In this document: one piece after another, positions 36,412 to 48,807 of the stretch
Numbering within the stretch: position 1 is the stretch's first letter
Layout: every line of letters starts with the position of its first letter
Assembly (NCBI RefSeq): GCF_000003815.2
Contig: NC_049987.1
Coordinates: forward strand, 13,141,434 to 13,205,433
Direction of reading: 5' to 3'
Length of the DNA stretch: 64,000 nt
From: Branchiostoma floridae
Lineage: Eukaryota > Chordata > Leptocardii > Amphioxiformes > Branchiostomatidae
Notes under the pieces: generated by a model
Databases searched by the model: none
The model's input: only the letters and a program-made list of their open reading frames with translations
What the model was told of the DNA's origin: nothing
Made by a program: the position numbers and the translations under genes

Positions 36412-36820
36412 GGGCTGGGTACCGGTACAGAAAATTCAGGTCCAGGTCCGGTTCAGGTCCAAAGGATCAGGTCCAGGTCTGGACCTGAACCTGGACCTGA
36501 TGCAGTATGACTCATACCAATGGTCCATTTCACTACAAAGAAATCTGTTTGGTGGAGTATTAGACTTACACTGACGTTTTAAAATCCTACAACGCTAACT
36601 GCACCTGTACGATTGACTGTAAAACTGAACTCTACTTCACTCTTGTTATTTTCTTCCACCTGCAAGCGTCAAAACGTGTGAATGCCTGATAAAATAATCT
36701 GTTAATTTTCTAATCGGTCCAACATCCGGTCCACCTAATTTTTTCAGGACCGGTTTTTCTGGACCGGTCCAATAAGAAAAACCGGTTTTGTACCGGTACG
36801 CTGTACCGATACCCAGCCCT
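36412..36820. mobile_element. MITE with GGGCTGGGTA inverted ends
   Basis: The left end GGGCTGGGTACCGGTAC at 36412 is mirrored by GTACCGATACCCAGCCC at the right end, and TA flanks both sides. The inside contains repeated GGTCCAGGTC and ACCGGT motifs, themselves in inverse orientation near each end, so the element could fold into a long hairpin. There is no transposase ORF. TA duplication suggests a Tc1/mariner-type mover, although a 3-bp TAG or CTA alternative cannot be excluded because the ends are palindromic there. Confidence 0.75.
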
Positions 36821-36927
36821 AGTTGTAGCCTCTATTTTTGTTGAAAAAAGCAGGTTTTTAGTGACACCTGTGGTTGTAGTACGCCTTAGAATATAGGTGT
36901 TTTGGTGTTGTTTACAGGTAGTGAAAA

Positions 36928-37800
36928 GGTCACCACCAATATACCCTTCAAATCATACCAAGTTTGGAGGCCTTGAAGATAGGTTAGGGTTAGGGCTATT
37001 TTGGGGTTAGGGTTGACATACCCTTCAAATCATACCAAGTTTGGCGGCCTTGAAGATAGGTTAGGGTTAGGGCTATTTTGGGGTTAGGGTTAGGGTTGCG
37101 GTTAGGGTTAGGGCTCAGATCGCGACAACTAAGCACGCCATTTCAAAACGGTTTGCAGTTTACAAGTACCCACCAACATACCCTTCAAATCATACCAAGT
37201 TTGGCGGCCTTGAAGATAGGTTAGGGTTAGGGCTATTTTGGGGTTAGGGTTAGGGTTGCGGTTAGGGTTAGGGCTCAGATCTCGACAACTAAGCACGCCA
37301 TTTCAAAACGGTTTGCAGTTTACAAGTACCCACCAACATACCCTTCAAATCATACCAAGTTTGGCGGCCTTGAAGATAGGTTAGGGTTAGGGCTATTTTG
37401 GGGTTAGGGTTAGGGTTGCGGTTAGGGTTAGGGCTCAGATCTCGACAACTAAGCACGCCATTTCAAAACGGTTTGCAGTTTACAAGTACCCACCAACATA
37501 CCCTTCAAATCATACCAAGTTTGGCGGCCTTGAAGATAGGTTAGGGTTAGGGCTATTTTGGGGTTAGGGTTAGGGTTGCGGTTAGGGTTAGGGCTCAGAT
37601 CTCGACAACTAAGCACGCCATTTCAAAACGGTTTGCAGTTTACAAGTACCCACCAACATACCCTTCAAATCATACCAAGTTTGGCGGCCTTGAAGATAGG
37701 TTAGGGTTAGGGCTATTTTGGGGTTAGGGTTAGGGTTGCGGTTAGGGTTAGGGCTCAGATCTCGACAACTAAGCACGCCATTTCAAAACGGTTTGCAGTT
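36928..37800 (+). repeat. 160-bp satellite built around TTAGGG telomere-type units
   Basis: Four full 160-bp units (37161-37320, 37321-37480, 37481-37640, 37641-37800) are virtually identical. They are preceded by one full-like unit (about 37016-37160) and one shortened, more diverged unit (36928-37015). Each full unit has six TTAGGG motifs in three pairs, plus a unique part (ACCAAGTTTGGCGGCCTTGA and CATTTCAAAACGGTTTGCAG). The near-identity of the right-hand units implies recent amplification or homogenisation. It is an interstitial array, because unique sequence follows on both sides. Confidence 0.95.
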
Positions 37801-39031
37801 AATCACCCCTATTTACTAATGTTTTAATTGGTGAAATGATAAATTGTTGTTGTAGAAAACTGAACGTTGTCACAGGAAAGAGTAACATCGCCCTTACCAC
37901 AGCTACTTTCAGGTACCGCTGACGTCCATCTTTCTTGTCAGCATGATTGTCTGTGGGAGGACAGGACGGAAAGGTTACCGCCCGGGACCGCCGGTGTCTC
38001 CGTCTGCCGCATTTCCTGGACATGTCGTCAGGATTCTGAACTAAGGACCAGAGGAAATGAAATGTACGTCCGTCTCTTCGAACGGCCAGTCGCAACTGTA
38101 AACAAGTTACGTCGAACCCCGTTGCTATAGTCTAGAACACAACGGATTTTGTAGTTCTGGAACAACTTTTCGAACGGCAGGTCGTTGTAAGGCCAAACTG
38201 AAGAGTCAGACTTATGATGAAAATCATTGTTGGTGTCGAGTTATCTGTGGGGTTAGGGATGGTCCCAGCTACTCTGGTTTGGTTCGAAAGTATTGTCAAA
38301 CATTGACTCGCCTACAATGTCCTAAAGGTATCGGACCGGAGTTTCTTTGACAATGTACGTTTTCCGCGAGCTCCGATGGCGCTAAAACACCCTAAACGCA
38401 CATAGAACGCACGATCTGGGTAATCAGGCGACGAAACGATTTACCGCTATCGCCCACTGATACCAGGAAGTGTTCGCCGCACGATCAAATCTCCGACACC
38501 AAAAACGCTACGAACAACAAGCATTTGGAGAAGTATAAAAGATTATACATTGCTAAAGCCATAGCCGGAAAATCTAGAGCCAAAACTATAGAGACAACTT
38601 CTGATTCGCGTCTTATTCTTAGGGACTATTTGGTCATCCGGTCACTTGAAATTCCGAACCGGAATCTTCTATCATCATCAACATCATCATTTGTCATCCT
38701 CTATGAGGTGCAGCAAGTGAAGTTTGACTTCCAGTCCAGTACAGTCTATCATACATTGGTACGAGAACTTCCCGACCATCCAGTCCAGCAGTTTCTAACT
38801 CAATTCTTTGCCGAATCCTACTTTTCCTTCCTTCCTCTGGAGTAAACGTGTATAACGTCAACATATCGATGTTCCACAACAGCAAAGCATCCTAACAGGG
38901 ACATCAAGGCGCACGCAGTGCCGATCACTCAGATGATTCTCAGATGCCATGCCCGACTATGTATACCTAGAGGGCACACCCTACCAACACGCCAGGTATG
39001 AAACCAATGACTGATCTTGTTGACAGTCATA
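37801..39031. other. Spacer, no gene recognised
   Basis: Mixed-composition sequence. A 106-codon plus-strand ORF (38525-38845, starting MEKYKRLYIAKAIAGKS) is unrecognised and lacks supporting splice or domain features. Confidence 0.3.
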
Positions 39032-39056
39032 CAGATAGAAAGATAGAAAGAAAGAA

Positions 39057-39130
<74 letters not shown>

Positions 39131-39168
39131 ACACACGCAAACGCAAACGCAAACACAAACGCAAACGC
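39032..39168. repeat. Compound microsatellite
   Basis: Successive GATA/GAAA, GACA, CA and AAACGC units. It directly abuts the 5'-truncated retrotransposon at 39193. Confidence 0.9.
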
Positions 39169-39192
39169 TGGTAACAATCAAGGAAACAGCTT

Positions 39193-40790
39193 CATGGTCC
39201 TATAATCAAAGACCTATACACTCATACAACGGATCCGAAGCTAGCGTCAAAACTAGGGAAGGCCTTAGCGATAGTTTTCCCATTGAAATTGGTGTCCGAC
39301 AAGGGTGCGTTTTAAGTCCCACCTTATTCAACTTGTACATCAGCGACCTCATAGATGAACTCGATTCAGTAAACTTAGATGCTCCTCTGTTACAACGCTC
39401 AAAATTGAACAGCTTATTTTATGCTGACGACATTGTTTTGTTATCTGAAACTCAACAAGGACTACAAAATGCAATTGACACCCTTGGCCGATATTGCCAA
39501 AAATGGAAATTAACAGTCAACCTAGCGAAAACAAAGATTATTGTATTCAATAAAAGGGGTCACTTATTTTCTAATTTAAACTTCTCTTTATACAACAAAA
39601 GGATAGGCATTGTTCCAACTTACTGTTACCTAGGTATTATGTTTACAGCAGGTTGTACATTTAGCACTGCTGTAAAGAATCTAGAAACGAAGGCCATAGG
39701 AGCATTATTTAGTATTAGAAGTACATTAGGAGAAACTAGATCTTCTGTATCTTTACATTGCAAACTGTTCGACACATGTGTCCTATCGATTTTATTGTAT
39801 GGATCTGAAGTCTGGTGCAATAGCAAATTGAACGACAAATCCCCGATAGAGTCCGTTCATCTGAAATTCTGTAAGTACATCCTAGATGTTCGAAGGAACG
39901 CAAGTAATTTTGCAAGCAGAGCGGAACTGGGGCGTTTCCCCTTGTGGATTGAAGCTCAATGCAGAATGTATAGTTATTATTTTAGATTAGCCAACGAAGT
40001 GCACACAGATAGTCTTCAATATGTCGGGAAGCAGAAACGGTGACNNNNNNNNNNNNNNNNNNNNNNNNNNNNNNNNNNNNNNNNNNNNNNNNNNNNNNNN
40101 NNNNNNNNNNNNNNNNNNNNNNNNNNNNNNNNNNNNNNNNNNNNNNNNNNNNNNNNNNNNNNNNNNNNNNNNNNNNNNNNNNNNNNNNNNNNNNNNNNNN
40201 NNNNNNNNNNNNNNNNNNNNNNNNNNNNNNNNNNNNNNNNNNNNNNNNNNNNNNNNNNNNNNNNNNNNNNNNNNNNNNNNNNNNNNNNNNNNNNNNNNNN
40301 NNNNNNNNNNNNNNNNNNNNNNNNNNNNNNNNNNNNNNNNNNNNNNNNNNNNNNNNNNNNNGTTACATATAGAATCCGGCAGGCATAACCGTACTCCGGT
40401 AAATGATAGAACATGTAAAGTCTGTGACCACTGGTATCTTGAAGACGAGACACATTTTTTACTAGAGTGTACATTATATGAATACGGACGCCAATCCCTA
40501 TTTAATACTTTACAAATAGACAATATCTGTAAGAAAATGTCAAAACAAGACTTGTTTAAGTACTTGATGTTATGCAAGGACGATCATGCTATCGACACAA
40601 TATGTAAATATGTCTCCATGTGTTTCAAAAAGAGAGAAGAACATGTTAGTTCCTTTTCCATTTAGACTAGTTTAAAACCATTGTAGTAGTTCTTTTTTTC
40701 CTCTGCATCCATAAGACCATATGTGGTCCCTTTGTGCATTTAGCCCTCGGGCATGAATATGCAATAAAGATTATCATATCATATAATGTC
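39193..40790 (+). mobile_element. 5'-truncated non-LTR retrotransposon (LINE) with reverse transcriptase
   Basis: The reverse transcriptase frame contains IEIGVRQGCVLSPTLFNLYI and the catalytic box LFYADDIVLL. It is followed by the thumb segment KWKLTVNLAKTKIIVF and a C-terminal Cys/His-rich region (CKVCDHWYLEDETHFLLEC) after the assembly gap at 40045-40361. The N-terminal endonuclease and first RT motifs are missing. Near 39220 the frame shifts: HGPIIKDLYT is in one frame, and YNGSEASVKT onward is in another, with two extra bases. The stop is at 40663-40665. AATAAAG and short TATCA-type repeats near 40765-40788 look like its tail. The copy is dead. The clade is not assigned. Confidence 0.9.
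40045..40361. other. Assembly gap (N run) inside the retrotransposon
   Basis: 317 unknown bases between the thumb segment and the C-terminal Cys-rich region of the LINE. Confidence 0.99.
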
Positions 40791-41056
40791 ATTTGTTGCC
40801 ACCTGTGCCAATCTGACGGTGTCACAGCGACGACTAGCGATTATAGTAAAAACTGCAAATACATTTATCGGTATGGCCAAATAGCATGCAACTAAGTGGC
40901 AAGACAGCTATTTTGTTGGTTTCTAAATGATAAACATCATCTCTTGCTGCAATCTGGTTACAAATTAGACTAGAACCAAAACATTAATAGTTACGTAATT
41001 AGCATGAATGGAAAGATATTTTCTTATGCAATAGAATGGCCACGCCACGTGTCGCC

Positions 41057-41127
41057 GCGCCGCTGGTGTAGTGGTATCATGCAAGATTCCCATTCTTGCG
41101 ACCCGGGTTCGATTCCCGGGCGGCGCA
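41057..41127 (+). tRNA. tRNA-Gly (anticodon CCC)
   Basis: This is a 71-nt cloverleaf. The acceptor stem is GCGCCGC with GCGGCGC, the discriminator base is A, and the D arm is TGGTGTAGTGG (A box). The anticodon stem CAAGA/TCTTG holds loop TTCCCAT with CCC at 41089-41091. The T arm has GGTTCGATTCC (B box). There is no intron. It decodes GGG glycine codons (and possibly others by wobble). A T-run follows at 41132-41136 as Pol III terminator. It appears identical to the vertebrate tRNA-Gly-CCC form, as I remember it. Confidence 0.97.
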
Positions 41128-41131
41128 CGTC

Positions 41132-41136
41132 TTTTT
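41132..41136 (+). terminator. Pol III T-run terminator of tRNA-Gly
   Basis: TTTTT four bases after the mature tRNA 3' end. Confidence 0.8.
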
Positions 41137-41969
41137 GCCTTTTGTTGTTTTGTACTTTTATTTTCATATCATGGTGCCCTTATCCACACGAAATCACTTA
41201 CCTTTACTTCCCAATTTTTTTTTTCAAACTTGATTTTTCAAGTCGTCCTACCAAGGCTGTGCGGTAATATTTCAGTTTGCCCTAAAATCTCCGTAAAAGT
41301 ACAAGGTGATTTGTAAGTCGTGTGTACAGTAGTAGTAGGCATCCTTCCATCTTTCCAGATGATGGTAGCGCTCTGTATCAGGTCACGGTGGTACAGTGAA
41401 ACCATAGATATCATCTCTAAACATTTAAATAAAATCCTTACATACTAGTATACTAAATGCTATATCACTTCTGAAACATTGCACGTCCATATATAGGGTC
41501 CGTAGGATACATTGTGCTAAAATGATTCATAATGTTATTAAGCATCACCAAAAGATCAATGTTTGAGCTGGATGGTCTAAACTATAGTAACATTACTCAG
41601 TTTTGACCTGAAATATTGAGCAAGACACCTGACATAAAAAGACAGAAAATGCACTACGCACGGGGGACATCTAGCGATTTAGTAATAATCTGCAATAGAT
41701 TCTTCATCAGTGTACGATTGCATCAGACAGTCCATTTACGAAGGCTGTCTAGAGACGATAAATTTTATGCCTGAAAAACAGGTTTGATAAAATGAGAAAT
41801 ATTCTGATAAAATAGATATCAAATTATTAAAAATACTTTCTTGATAAATCATTTTGTGAGTTCAAACATAAATTTTAATACGTTAATAAGGTATTAACTT
41901 TTTTTAATGCATTCCAGTACAGGCTGTACAATAATGTGTAAACAGACAGCTTACATTCACACTTCCGAC
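41137..41969. other. Upstream region of the eIF2 gamma gene
   Basis: AT-rich spacer without a recognised gene. Just before the start codon the sequence ACTTCCGACATGGCGGC combines an ETS-like CTTCCG with a YY1-like ATGGCGGC that overlaps the ATG. That arrangement is common in housekeeping promoters or 5'UTRs. No TATA box was recognised. Confidence 0.35.
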
Positions 41970-44900
41970 ATGGCGGCGGGAGAAGGTAACCAAAGTCAGG
42001 GCGGAGAAATCTCGTCAAGACAACCGCATTTAGCCAAGCAAGATGTCGCCAATTTGGTGAGTATAGCTTGTAAATGGTGTCAAGGATGTGAGGAAGCCAG
42101 ATTCCTTACAAAACTCGTCATAGATACAGATAATTGGGCTGAAATGTGGCAGTGACAAACGTGGCTTTTCTACTACCATCTGGAAACATGTGGTAGCCTT
42201 GTGGGGAGGGGGGCAGATTTACGTGTCTCATGTCACATACTGAAACAGTATACAGAGGAGAAGTACAATTGCTCCCAAACTATTACCATAGCCAAGTTGG
42301 CAACTAGGTCTTCTATAAAATTGGAATGCAGAAAGCCTACGATCGGAGCTGATTTTTTTTAGGAATCAGTAGAAACTGAAAATTATTGATACACATGTTT
42401 CTGGATTTTATCTTGTAGTTCAACTAGCAGCATGATTTTCTTATAAGATATTCTGAAGTTACAGTCTCCACAAAGCAATATTTATCATTGCAGATATTTT
42501 TCATACTTTATACATTATTAGTGATATTTCTAATTACGGAACCTTTTATCATTTATGCTATAGAGACCAGCCCAAAGTCTAAAGCTGCATGTTTTTGCAG
42601 ACCAGTACTTCTTCATGCTGCAACATCTTGTTATTGTTTCATCAGAAGCTGGAGTGTTCCAGCCATGCTTAATGTTTCAATGATGTAGAGTGTTAGGAAA
42701 GCTTTTTACTAGTAGTTATTTGTTAATGTTAAAAGGCCACATATGGCACCTTTTTGACATATGCAGGTGTATGCAGGTGTTGATATTTTCATCATATTTC
42801 AGAGACTGTCCTTAAAAAAATTTCCATCATCCTGATAACTCCCATGCCTTCTATATGATAGTCAAGAAGACATAATTCGACAGCAATAGTTGGTATTATG
42901 GAAAAGTGCAGAAAGAGTGACATCAGGTTTTCTACTTGACCTCTGTAAGCAGGCACATATCCACAGACCTTAGCAATGTTCACGGCTAACCTTTTGATGT
43001 GCTAATTTTTCTTTTCTTTTTATAGGATGTGACCAAACTCAACGCCCTCACACCAGAGGTCATCAGTAGACAGGCCACCATCAACATAGGTTTGTACTCT
43101 TAAATACTATTAATACAACAATAGTAAGGTCTGTACGTTCTAGAAGTTATCATTGAAAATACCACCCCAAATCCAATGCTGTGTACAGTTGAAATAGTGT
43201 AGATATTGTTCATTAAATAGAATTAGTAGCACAATATTTTTATGGATTCAAGATGTAGAAAACTGCTTTTAAAAGTAACTGTATGGGCCTGATGACATAG
43301 AGCTACAGAGGGTTTAAAACTTTGTATCCCACATAGGAACCATCGGCCATGTGGCTCACGGCAAGTCTACTGTGGTGAAGGCCATCTCAGGAGTACAGGT
43401 AAGTTACTGTTGAAAACACTGTTATCTTAACATTACTTCCCATGAAGTAGAGCTGAATGATACCTGCATCTGTTTCGTGTTTATAACTGCAATATTGGTG
43501 TATAAGAAAGGATCGATCATGAATAAGAATGCATCATTTTCATAAATATTAATTATGCATGTTAGGGAATAGATATATATGAAATGTATCATGAAGTATA
43601 CATATCTGTTACCTGTATGTCATTCTCTTCTGTTTTCCTGTTGAGAAAAAAAAATTGTTATTGTGTATTGTTGTGTTAAGTTTTGTAATATTGACTGTGA
43701 TACTGTTTCCCACAGACTGTACGGTTCAAGAATGAGTTAGAGAGAAACATCACCATCAAGTTAGGATATGCCAATGCAAAGGTGGGTATAGAACAGTGTA
43801 AACTACAGTACTCTACAGTACTTCCATGCAGCCACCATCGCTTTTTTCTGTTGTCATCCTAAGAATAATATGTTTGTGTCATTGTTTGAATTGTAATCTA
43901 TTCACATGACACCAAAAGTGTGTGGAAACTCTCAAAAAGTGTTTATGGTTCAGGGTTCTCCCAAGATTTTTTTAGTATAGTGGAGGGGCTGGCAAAAATA
44001 ACCCGAACCAACGCGCTGCACTTTCATGAAAATGGGCTCATTTTGCATGACAGAGGGTGTCAAATACTACAAGCATAATATATTATTGTGATTCCTTTGT
44101 TGTGAAGTGGCAAAACGACTACTAGTACTGTATTGTTTTGATCATTGCCCAAAGTTTTTGTAGACAATGCCGACTGGAAAAGTGATGCCACTTGGCACAA
44201 AAATCTGCGAATTTTCATTTATTTTAGCAAAACTAACCAAGAAAATAAGGAAGAAACGTACTAAATTTCAAAAGTAGTATAGTGGAGCTGCCTAGGAGTA
44301 TAGTGGAGGGCCTCCCTTATTCCATCCTCTGGGGAGGACTCTGTGGTTGAGAATGCTTATATCAGTTGCAAGGTTTGAGATAATCCAGATTCTGTCGCCA
44401 AAGTGAAGATGTGCTTCCTAACATGAAGTCAGCATGTTAAAGTGTACCTCACAACCTCCCCTCCAGGTGTATAAATGTGACGGCCCGACCTGCCCCCGCC
44501 CCGACTGTTACCGGTCTTGCGGCAGTTCTAAGGAGGACAACTTCCCCTGTGACAGGATGGGCTGTAGTGGCAAGTTCTGTCTGCAGAGGTCAGTTTGAAC
44601 TGTCGGGACTTACGTGAAGGAGAAGATAGTCTTTACAATTTGTGTGCTCCCTATTGCCAGTCCACTTTTCATAGTAGAACTGTGTTATAGTCATTTCAAA
44701 TTATATTTTTAGACTTTGTGAAAATGCAATACATTTACAATAAGGAATATACTGCTTATAACAGCACTTCTAAAGCTATACCAGACTGCAAAAAGAAAGC
44801 CAAATTGGTCCAGTGTTTCTATCACGGTGTAGAATTTGATGTTTTGATTGTGGTGTAGTACAACCTGTATTTAAAACCATTACAGTATACATGAAAAATA

Positions 44901-47900
44901 TACTAGTAAGGCTCATTGATAGTTTCATTGGATGTCTCTTTGCAGGCACGTATCGTTCGTGGACTGTCCCGGTCACGACATCCTCATGGCCACCATGTTG
45001 AACGGAGCGGCAGTCATGGACGCAGCACTGCTGCTGATCGCGGGGAACGAGTCATGTCCGCAGCCGCAGACGTCGGAACATCTGGCCGGTAAGTGTTGGT
45101 CTTAGAGATAACAGCGAAGCAATGCTTGTGTTGGATATTCAAATGAATTTTAGTGCCTTCAGAATCAACTTTTTCTAAGTCTATATGAAAGCCATAATTT
45201 CTATCTGAACTGTAATTGTAACCAAAATGTCCTGTTAGTGTCCTGTTACTTTTTCCTATTTATCTGTAAGTTGTCTGTATATTGTATCATTTTTACTGAG
45301 ATAAACTTGTTGTGTTTCAGCTATTGAGATCATGAAGCTGAAGCACATCCTGATCCTACAGAACAAGATTGATCTGGTGAAGGAGAGCCAGGCTAAGGAG
45401 CAGTACGAACAGATCCTCAAGTTTGTACAAGGTAAGCACTTCTGTAGGGAACAAACTTCAATATGACATTAGAGTGTTTAGAGTTACCCCTAATGTAGGG
45501 TCCTGGCTTATCCATGTCAAAGATGTACCGTTATACTAAAAAAAAAATGTCTGGAATAACTATTCACACATGTAATGATGTACATAAAAGCGAGAAGTTG
45601 TGTATTGTTGTATACTTTTCTGTATACATGGTATATGTTTGTTAACTCATACAAATGATTTGCTTTTAGTGGATTCACAACTTGTGCCTGGCCCCTTGAG
45701 GCAAAGATGTACAGTTAAGGTCTTGCATCATAATCTGCACAAGTCTAGACTGTACCACTTACTGGGAGGGGATTGTAGACCCCCAGAAGATGCAAATCAT
45801 GACACTTTTTATGTTGTGATTTTTACAGGCACGGTTGCAGAGGGCGCCCCAGTGATCCCCATCTCAGCCCAGCTGAAGTACAACATTGAGGTGATCTGTG
45901 AATACATCTGTAAGAAGATCCCCATCCCTGTCAGGGACTTCACCTCCCAACCACGACTCATCGGTCAGTCATGTCCTCAGCCTGTATTCTAGAGTTATGG
46001 TTGTTTGATACTCAGTGGCCATGTTTAAGTACAGTGATAGCTCTACGCTGTATGCAATTGCTAACTAGTGTTAGACATGGGATACTGCAGGGTGGTATCT
46101 CTTGAATTTTCTGTATTAATGATGTATGAAAATGTTTTTTCTCACAAGTTAGTGCCATAGCAGTGTTCTTTGTTGTATATAAATGCCCATATTTGGTTGT
46201 GTTTTATGAAAGCGTAATGTATACTATAGTAATGCACATATATATAAAGATAGTAACAGTAGTGTTGTTTGTCCTCAGTGATCCGATCCTTTGATGTGAA
46301 CAAGCCTGGCTGTGAGGTGGAAGACTTGAAGGGTGGAGTTGCTGGAGGAAGTATTCTCAAGGGTGTTCTCAAGGTAGGTTATATTTCCCTCTTGGTCTCT
46401 CTCTCTCTCTGTCTGGTTCCCTCCTTACTTCTCTTCTCCCTTTAGAAAATTCCCCCTTTGCTGTTTCATTCCCTGTTCAAAGAGCTCTGTGATCTGTATC
46501 TGTATCTATATAGTAGATATAACCGTCCCTCAATGTAACACACAAGCTTAAGTCAATTTTGCTCAAACTAGTTACTGACTTTTGCTGTGAAACAAGCCTA
46601 AGTTTCTGACATTACAAGTTAGTTAAAATCCTCTCCACACCTTATGGTGTATAGGGCAGTGCTCATCTCTGTATCTATAGCCTTAAAGCCACAGTAGTAA
46701 GTCCTAAAGTAGCATAGCGGCCTAGTCCACAGGTATTCCACTTCCATACGCATTCTAGTAAGTGCTAAGTAGAGAAAGCACTACGGTATAACTCAACACA
46801 TTGATGAAGGTTAGACATCCAGGTAATAAGATGTGCCAAAAAGCAGCTGCTCAAGAAACTTCATATAATTCCAAAAGCATATCCAGTTACTTGAGTAACT
46901 GCTTGTTTGCATGCTATAATACACTGTTTTGGTATGATTTAGCTGGGGTTTAAACCTGTGTGTTTCTGACCTTGACCCTTGCCACCGTTGTCCCCCAGGT
47001 TGGTCAGGAGATCGAGGTGCGCCCAGGTATCGTGTCTAAGGACCACGAGGGGAAGCTGATGTGTAAGCCCATCTTCTCCAGGATCGTCTCCCTGTTTGCT
47101 GAGCAGAACGACCTGCAGTTTGCTGTGCCTGGAGGCCTGATTGGTGAGTTAAAAACAAGAGTAGCATGGGGGAATTGTTTGAGAATTGTTGGAAATTTTG
47201 AACTTTTATAGCTCAGCAAATTGCAGAACTAATGGTGAGAGTATTCATGTCCAAGTTTCTGTTAATTTTTTTCCATGTACCACAAATTTCATGTCGTCGT
47301 ATTTTTTTTCAGTTTTCCATTTTATCAACAGAAGCTAGAATACTTTCTATATGTTCCAGTGATATAAAGTTGATTTGGTTTTAAAGTTGTCCGTTGATTT
47401 TGAATATAAAATACTTCATAGATCCAGACTTTATAAAATTTTGTGTTTGTTAAATGAGATCAAAATGCTTGTTTGGTTTTGTTATTCAGATATACTTTTC
47501 TACAATTCTCCTCTGTCTCCCCTTCAGGAGTGGGCACCAAGATTGACCCCACGCTGTGCCGTGCGGACAGGATGGTGGGCCACGTGCTGGGCGAGGTCGG
47601 AGCTCTCCCGGACATCTACACAGAAATAGAAATCTCCTACTTCCTCCTCAGGCGCCTGCTCGGGGTACGGACCGAAGGCGACAAGAAGGGGGCAAAGGTG
47701 AGAAGTGAAGTCTGACAAAAGGGTTGCTCAGATTTGTACTCTTTCACACTGCTTTTGTTGTAACATGATTAAGTGTTGTAGTTAGCAGTCTTTCTTTTGA
47801 ATCCATTGTAAGAACGTGTATCCTGGCTAGAATTTTGGTGTTTAAAACCCCAAGATACAAAACCATGTTGCATGTAGGGTTTTTAGCCCTTTTGAAGTGA

Positions 47901-48807
47901 TTTTGCAAGCTTCTCTTTCTGTTTAACATAATTAAGGGTAAATTGTCTCAACTCAACTGTCACACTGGAAACCTTACATACCTGAAACAGCTACCTTGTG
48001 GGTGCCTCATAGACATCCATTTTGTAGTTACAGATACCCATTTTAAAGCTGTAGATGTGCATTTTGTAGCTGCAGACATACATTTTGTAGCTGTAGGCAT
48101 AATGTAGATATTGACATACATTTTGTAGCTATAGACATAATGTAGCTATAGACATATATTTTGTAGCTATAGACATAGTGTAGCTATAGACATAGTGTAG
48201 GTATAGAGCAGACAGACATTACATTCTATAGCTATAGACATACATTTTGTAGCTATAGACATAAGTCTTGTTATTGTTAAGCTACATTGCTTTTTGTTAC
48301 ACTGTAGGTATTATTTTTTCATTATGGTTAAGTTTCTATCAGGAGTTCCAAGTTCCCTCCCATGAAATTGAAGTGTTCCACCTGTAGGTCCAGAAGCTGT
48401 CGAAGAACGAGGTTCTGATGGTGAACATCGGATCGTTGTCCACGGGGGGCAGGGTACTCGCGGTGAAGGCTGATTTAGCCAAAATAGTTCTAACCAACCC
48501 GGTGTGTACAGAGATTGGCGAGAAAATCGCCTTGAGTAGAAGGGTGGAGAAACATTGGAGGTGAGATATTTCTGAAACATTACACATAGATTTAGTAAAT
48601 GAAATTCTTTGTGATCTAACATTAGATTGTCCATTTAGCAACACAGTAATCGTAACTGAACAATATTTTATTTACAAGCAAACAAAAACACCTATGATTA
48701 TATCATTTCATTTTTATTGATGTTTGATTTTTGTCTTGTGCAGGTTGATTGGTTGGGGCCAGATTAGAAGAGGTGTGACCATCAAGCCGACAACACAGGA
48801 GGACTGA
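41970..48807 (+). CDS. EIF2S3: Translation initiation factor eIF2 subunit gamma
   Basis: eIF2 gamma is the GTP-binding core of the eIF2 complex that delivers initiator Met-tRNA to the 40S ribosome. Thirteen exons join in frame into 478 aa (human about 472): 41970-42056, 43026-43089, 43337-43398, 43716-43781, 44467-44588, 44946-45088, 45321-45431, 45829-45963, 46279-46373, 46999-47143, 47528-47697, 48388-48560, 48744-48807. All have GT-AG borders. GTPase motifs: G1 GHVAHGKST (residues 54-62), G3 DCPGH (140-144), G4 NKID (196-199), G5 SAQ (231-233). The two beta-barrel domains follow (from [11 protein letters not shown] onward). It ends [18 protein letters not shown], stop. Residues 97-131 are Cys-rich ([21 protein letters not shown]), the zinc-knuckle region. 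Exon 8 is preceded by in-frame intron sequence but has a clean TTTTACAG acceptor. Confidence 0.98.
43951..44343. mobile_element. Probable MITE in eIF2 gamma intron 4
   Basis: The left end CAGGGTTCTCCCAAGA and the complement of the right end CAGAGTCCTCCCCAGA form imperfect inverted repeats. Near the ends the motif AGTATAGTGGAG recurs three times (about 43976, 44275, 44298). The CAG-type ends suggest hAT, but the flanks share only TGGTT, not a clean 8-bp duplication. There is no transposase ORF. Confidence 0.45.
48010..48262 (+). repeat. Degenerate minisatellite in eIF2 gamma intron 11
   Basis: About a dozen imperfect units of roughly 17-24 bp, of the form AGACATACATTTTGTAGCT with shorter variants (AGACATAATGTAGCTAT). 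Confidence 0.75.

Noticed and set aside
36960-37790. True chromosome end
   Set aside because: TTAGGG runs are short, embedded in 160-bp units and followed by unique sequence and genes, so this is interstitial.
38929-39181. Cys-Val and Leu-Ser repeat ORFs
   Set aside because: Translations of the compound microsatellite next to the LINE.
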